A stretch of DNA of 64,000 bases from Crambe crambe (taxonomy: Eukaryota > Porifera > Demospongiae > Poecilosclerida > Crambeidae), in contig OZ004588.1 in assembly GCA_963924555.1 (NCBI GenBank), positions 2,480,001-2,544,000 on the forward strand. The letters are read 5' to 3'. The notes under the pieces were generated by a model that was not told where the DNA came from, did no database searches, and saw only the letters and a list, made by a program, of their open reading frames with translations. This document shows positions 60,883-64,000 of this stretch, piece by piece. How positions within the stretch are numbered: the first letter of the stretch is position 1; the number at the start of each line of letters is the position of its first letter. A program made the position numbers and the translations under genes.

Positions 60883-61286
60883 TTGATGTACTTAATGTGT
60901 ACCTTACAGCGGGATAATCTTGGTGGGAATAAAAATTCGGTAATTTCAGTAATCAGTCTATCGAAAAATTTTCTAGACGTTCATACATTCAACTACAGCA
61001 TGCAATATATGTAACTTACATAACCTTCTGGTCCACTTCGCCACGATTGCGAAGAGGGCTATACCTGAAGAAATGAAGGCAAAGAATAGTATGCAAGCCA
61101 GTGAAAAAGCAGCTGTGAAGCGAAGTCCATAGATATTGTTGTACATGCGCTAAAAAAATCGTACCATATCGAATAAAAGACTACCGTAATTCTTTACGTA
61201 ATTCTTTACGTCACGAAATATTTTTTTAAAAACCGCTGTACGGTATAATATAATTTTAGCAGATGAAATAATGATTTAAGTACTGA

Positions 61287-61670
61287 TTATGAATTGAGAT
61301 TGGGCATGCATTTTTTTAAGCGTCTTCTCAAAGAATTGATCCCTTCAAAATGCAAAGTACAGGGGATCTCTAATCCACCTTGAGGGAGGTCTGCGGAATA
61401 TCTCCTGGTGTTAGTGACTATACAATATTTATTATGGCACCTCCTCTCCTCAAAAAAAGTGAGCAAACTCTTGAAATCTTCTTAGGCAAATGTCCAACAA
61501 CTAGTCCACTTCTAATTACAGCAACAGCATATTGATCTATTGTATTAGTAGGCTCCCCTAATACAACAAAGAGACTCTCCAATAGCTGCTGTCCATATTG
61601 CTCTGTATTCATGATAGCCTCTGATGCAGGAATCCACCTCACATTGTGACTCAGCCACGGACTCTGCCAT
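61287..61670 (-). pseudogene. HIRAN-like protein gene, frameshifted
   Basis: Starts MAESVAESQCEVDSC, RGYHEYRAIW, then in a shifted frame FVVLGEPTNTIDQYAVAVIR, VVGHLPKKISRVCSLFLRRG, then in a third frame RRYSADLPQGGLEIPC and a stop after KKCMPNLNS. The three parts follow the order of a family of small HIRAN-like proteins common in invertebrate genomes. At least two frameshifts make this copy inactive unless sequencing errors are involved. No introns, so a retrocopy or an intronless family member. Confidence 0.7.
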
Positions 61671-62286
61671 TACATACATACATGCAGTAACTAGTCGAAC
61701 TCTAATTCACGCACATCTGATGCAATAACAATTCATTGTTGAAAATTTTTGGATGTTGTATATAATGTTTCCAAAATTAAAATAAAAATGTGAAATATTT
61801 CAACTTGGAAATTTCTGGAACTACAGTATAACTTTGTTGATTCCAGACTGATTTCAGACATCAGCAGAGAGCTGATTACATGTTGGTTCTAATGGTGGCT
61901 ACTATAAGACTCTACTTTATACCAGTAAAAAGTTATATACATAACTCATTAACTTCAAGGTGTCAGAGTGAATATAAATAGACTATAATAGGGTTTGTTG
62001 GAATAGTGCAATGAAATTAACAAGCAAAAAACTAAACTTTGTTACATATACTACAGGCTTTGAGTCTCTACTCTTAACAACTGGGCATGGGTCTCAGCAT
62101 GTGCAGCAGTCAAGTAGTTACAATGATATAGCTGACTCAGCAGATATAATTATGTAATTATGTAAAACGTCACGGAGATTGGAGATAATACAACTGAATC
62201 CTGTGGAACAGAACAGTAGCAATGTTTTAACTGCACATGCAACCTATTCATGTACATATGTCAATATGTTTGAAGCTCTCACTAAC

Positions 62287-62553
62287 CTGTTAGTTTCTCT
62301 GCATACTTCCGTATCCTGTCTGCTATATCTGAATGGTCTTTCCAGTCAAGGTGATATATAAGTTCCCTCCATGACGCATACGGATGATTTAGTAACCAAT
62401 ACCTAACAATGGCTACAAGTCTTACCTCATCCGTATCACACTCCGTATTGATAGCATCTAACTTAGTCAGGGGGATTATCAGTATTTCACCAACACGGCT
62501 CCACGAAAGTTTGTTTAGGACTGCAACAACATTGCTTAAGCTGAGTGGAGGAG
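62287..62553 (-). CDS. Death-domain exon, most 5' one in the window
   Basis: 267 bp, phase 1-1, between acceptor 'ttgtttgtag' and donor ACAG/GTTAGT. Reads PPLSLSNVVAVLNKLSWSRV, GEILIIPLTKLDAINTE, VRYWLLNHPYASWRELIYHL and IADRIRKYAEKLTG. The Death-fold pattern (W in helix 2, SW in helix 5) is clear. Probably belongs with the exons at 57.4, 53.2 and 42.4-44.9 kb. Its own 5' exons are not seen and may lie beyond the window. Confidence 0.8.
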
Positions 62554-64000
62554 CTACAAACAAAATATCAATGACACACTAATTAATAGATATCAGCAGG
62601 GATGTACCCATATTAACCACAACTTAGTGAAAATATATCAATACATATTGCTCAGCAGGTGAAAATCCATGAGTTTTGGACTCCCCAAACTGACTCAGCA
62701 GCTCCTATGGAAAGGGACCCACAGCTGTTTAATTTGGCACACCCCAACACACCCCACAGTCGAGATTATGGGTGAATAAGATGGTGACATCCATAAAGTT
62801 CAAAAGTTGGACTTTCCCTAACATATTCGGGGGGGGGGGGGGGGGGGGGGGGGTTGGTTGGCCCCCACTCCCCTAAAACGGTGCACAGTGATTTTGACCA
62901 TACCTACTTGCTTGGTCATATGCATTTCTACTTTGACAATAATAATACTTTATAATAATTATATATACTTCATACTTCATCAAAGTGGTAAGAAACAGTG
63001 ACTTGCACTTTCAAGGACACACATTTTATAACTTAGTACATAAAAACTGATTTCCATACATATGTCACTTCAAAAATGTCATAATTTTGGTGTGGTGCAC
63101 CCCTTACCTACACAAATCCTAGCATATGACTGACCACACATGCCATTTAGAGGTGGTGGAATAGGGCAAGAAGCTGAACAAGATTGAAGAAGAAGCTTGA
63201 AGAAGCCAGCAAAAATAACTGCTACATTATTAGGTATAGGCATGCAGCTCAATGTTATTATCACACATGTATTGAGGTTACAACAATTAGTTTATAACAA
63301 CCCACAGGAATGTAACACCATACACAAATGTATCTATGGTATAGGGGATTATTCAATTTTATGCACAAACTTTAAAAGCTCAAAATGTGGCAAACTATCA
63401 GTGAAGCCAACATACATGGTCCTCCAAATAATTCCCATGCCATATGCCCTTTCCCACACCCTCCCCCATGGTCCAGTGTGTGCCCCTAGTCATACAACTG
63501 CATCTATTTAATAATCTGAATCCAGCCCTGTTGCCATATAGCTATGTATAAGAGAATCTTTGGGAATAATTGAGGGGCTAGAGTGAGGATCTGAGAATAG
63601 AATCTTGTGTACAAATTTGAGCATAATCTGCAGGAGCCTATTAATTCCAGGCAATATATACAGTATGATATTTCTGTCCCCTCAGTTCCTATAGAGAGGT
63701 TGTGCAATAGGTGTGGCTTTCTATAACGTTGGACTTGTCCATATTGGTGTACATGGTATAGGGGAAATGTACTAGTTTGCCTTTAGGAGTCCTGTTGTTG
63801 GTGTGTTAGATTATGTTTTAACTCTAAAAAGAAGTCAGAGTTGACTTGCACTTGCATGAGGTTTATGAAATAGCAGACACTTCATACTCATAGACACACC
63901 CTTCACCTATATACCAACATGGCGGCATCTTGTAACAAGCACATGGATCAGGGGTGAAGTTGACCCCATCCACACCTCATTCCCAAGCCAGTGCACTGTA
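62554..64000. other. No supported gene
   Basis: Contains a G tract at 62829-62853 and AT-rich DNA. If the multi-Death gene starts outside the window, this is its intron or 5' region. Confidence 0.35.

Overview
This is eukaryotic, AT-rich, intron-bearing metazoan DNA. Short phase-matched exons, Death-domain exons joined to a Roc-like GTPase exon, and very many short inverted-repeat elements suggest a sponge or other early-branching marine invertebrate. That placement is inference; no marker gene proves the species.

The most striking object is a 17.4-kb two-gene DNA transposon at about 673-18066. Each end is a 66-bp unique inverted repeat that runs into a long array of 20-bp units: about 2.9 kb on the left, and about 4.2 kb on the right in inverted orientation. 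Inside are two tail-to-tail genes whose stops lie about 117 bp apart. One is an eight-exon plus-strand gene (3810-10442, about 698 aa) for a P-loop ATPase with an acidic then basic tail. The other is a two-exon minus-strand gene (10560-13472, about 945 aa) for a DDE-type transposase that also carries an OTU protease-like domain and a Cys-rich CXC motif. Smaller elements have inserted into the ATPase gene's seventh intron.

18-28 kb is gene-poor. It holds a minus-strand exon ending in a textbook 2A ribosome-skipping motif (GDVETNPGP), two copies of a 0.7-0.8-kb repeat, a TACCGTA-ended element, several hairpins, and a 1.0-kb element with 37-bp inverted repeats and a 7-bp target duplication. 28-42 kb is a run of diverged units of about 3-4 kb with recurring short exon-like pieces on the minus strand, plus a 0.6-kb palindrome at 35.4-36.1 kb.

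42.4-62.6 kb carries, on the minus strand, a Roc-like GTPase exon (716 codons) spliced to a terminal Death-domain exon. Upstream lie three separate Death-fold exons (53.2, 57.4 and 62.3 kb). All internal junctions are phase 1, so these could be one gene of about 20 kb encoding a multi-Death-domain GTPase of the innate-immunity or apoptosis type; its 5' end was not found. Between them are duplicated fragments of this gene, a four-copy exon-like module, several small transposons (one with a perfect 10-bp target duplication), a 28-bp minisatellite at 54.9-55.9 kb, a decayed pogo/Tigger transposase (60.1-60.9 kb) and a frameshifted HIRAN-like gene copy (61.3-61.7 kb). I saw no rRNA, tRNA or CRISPR array.
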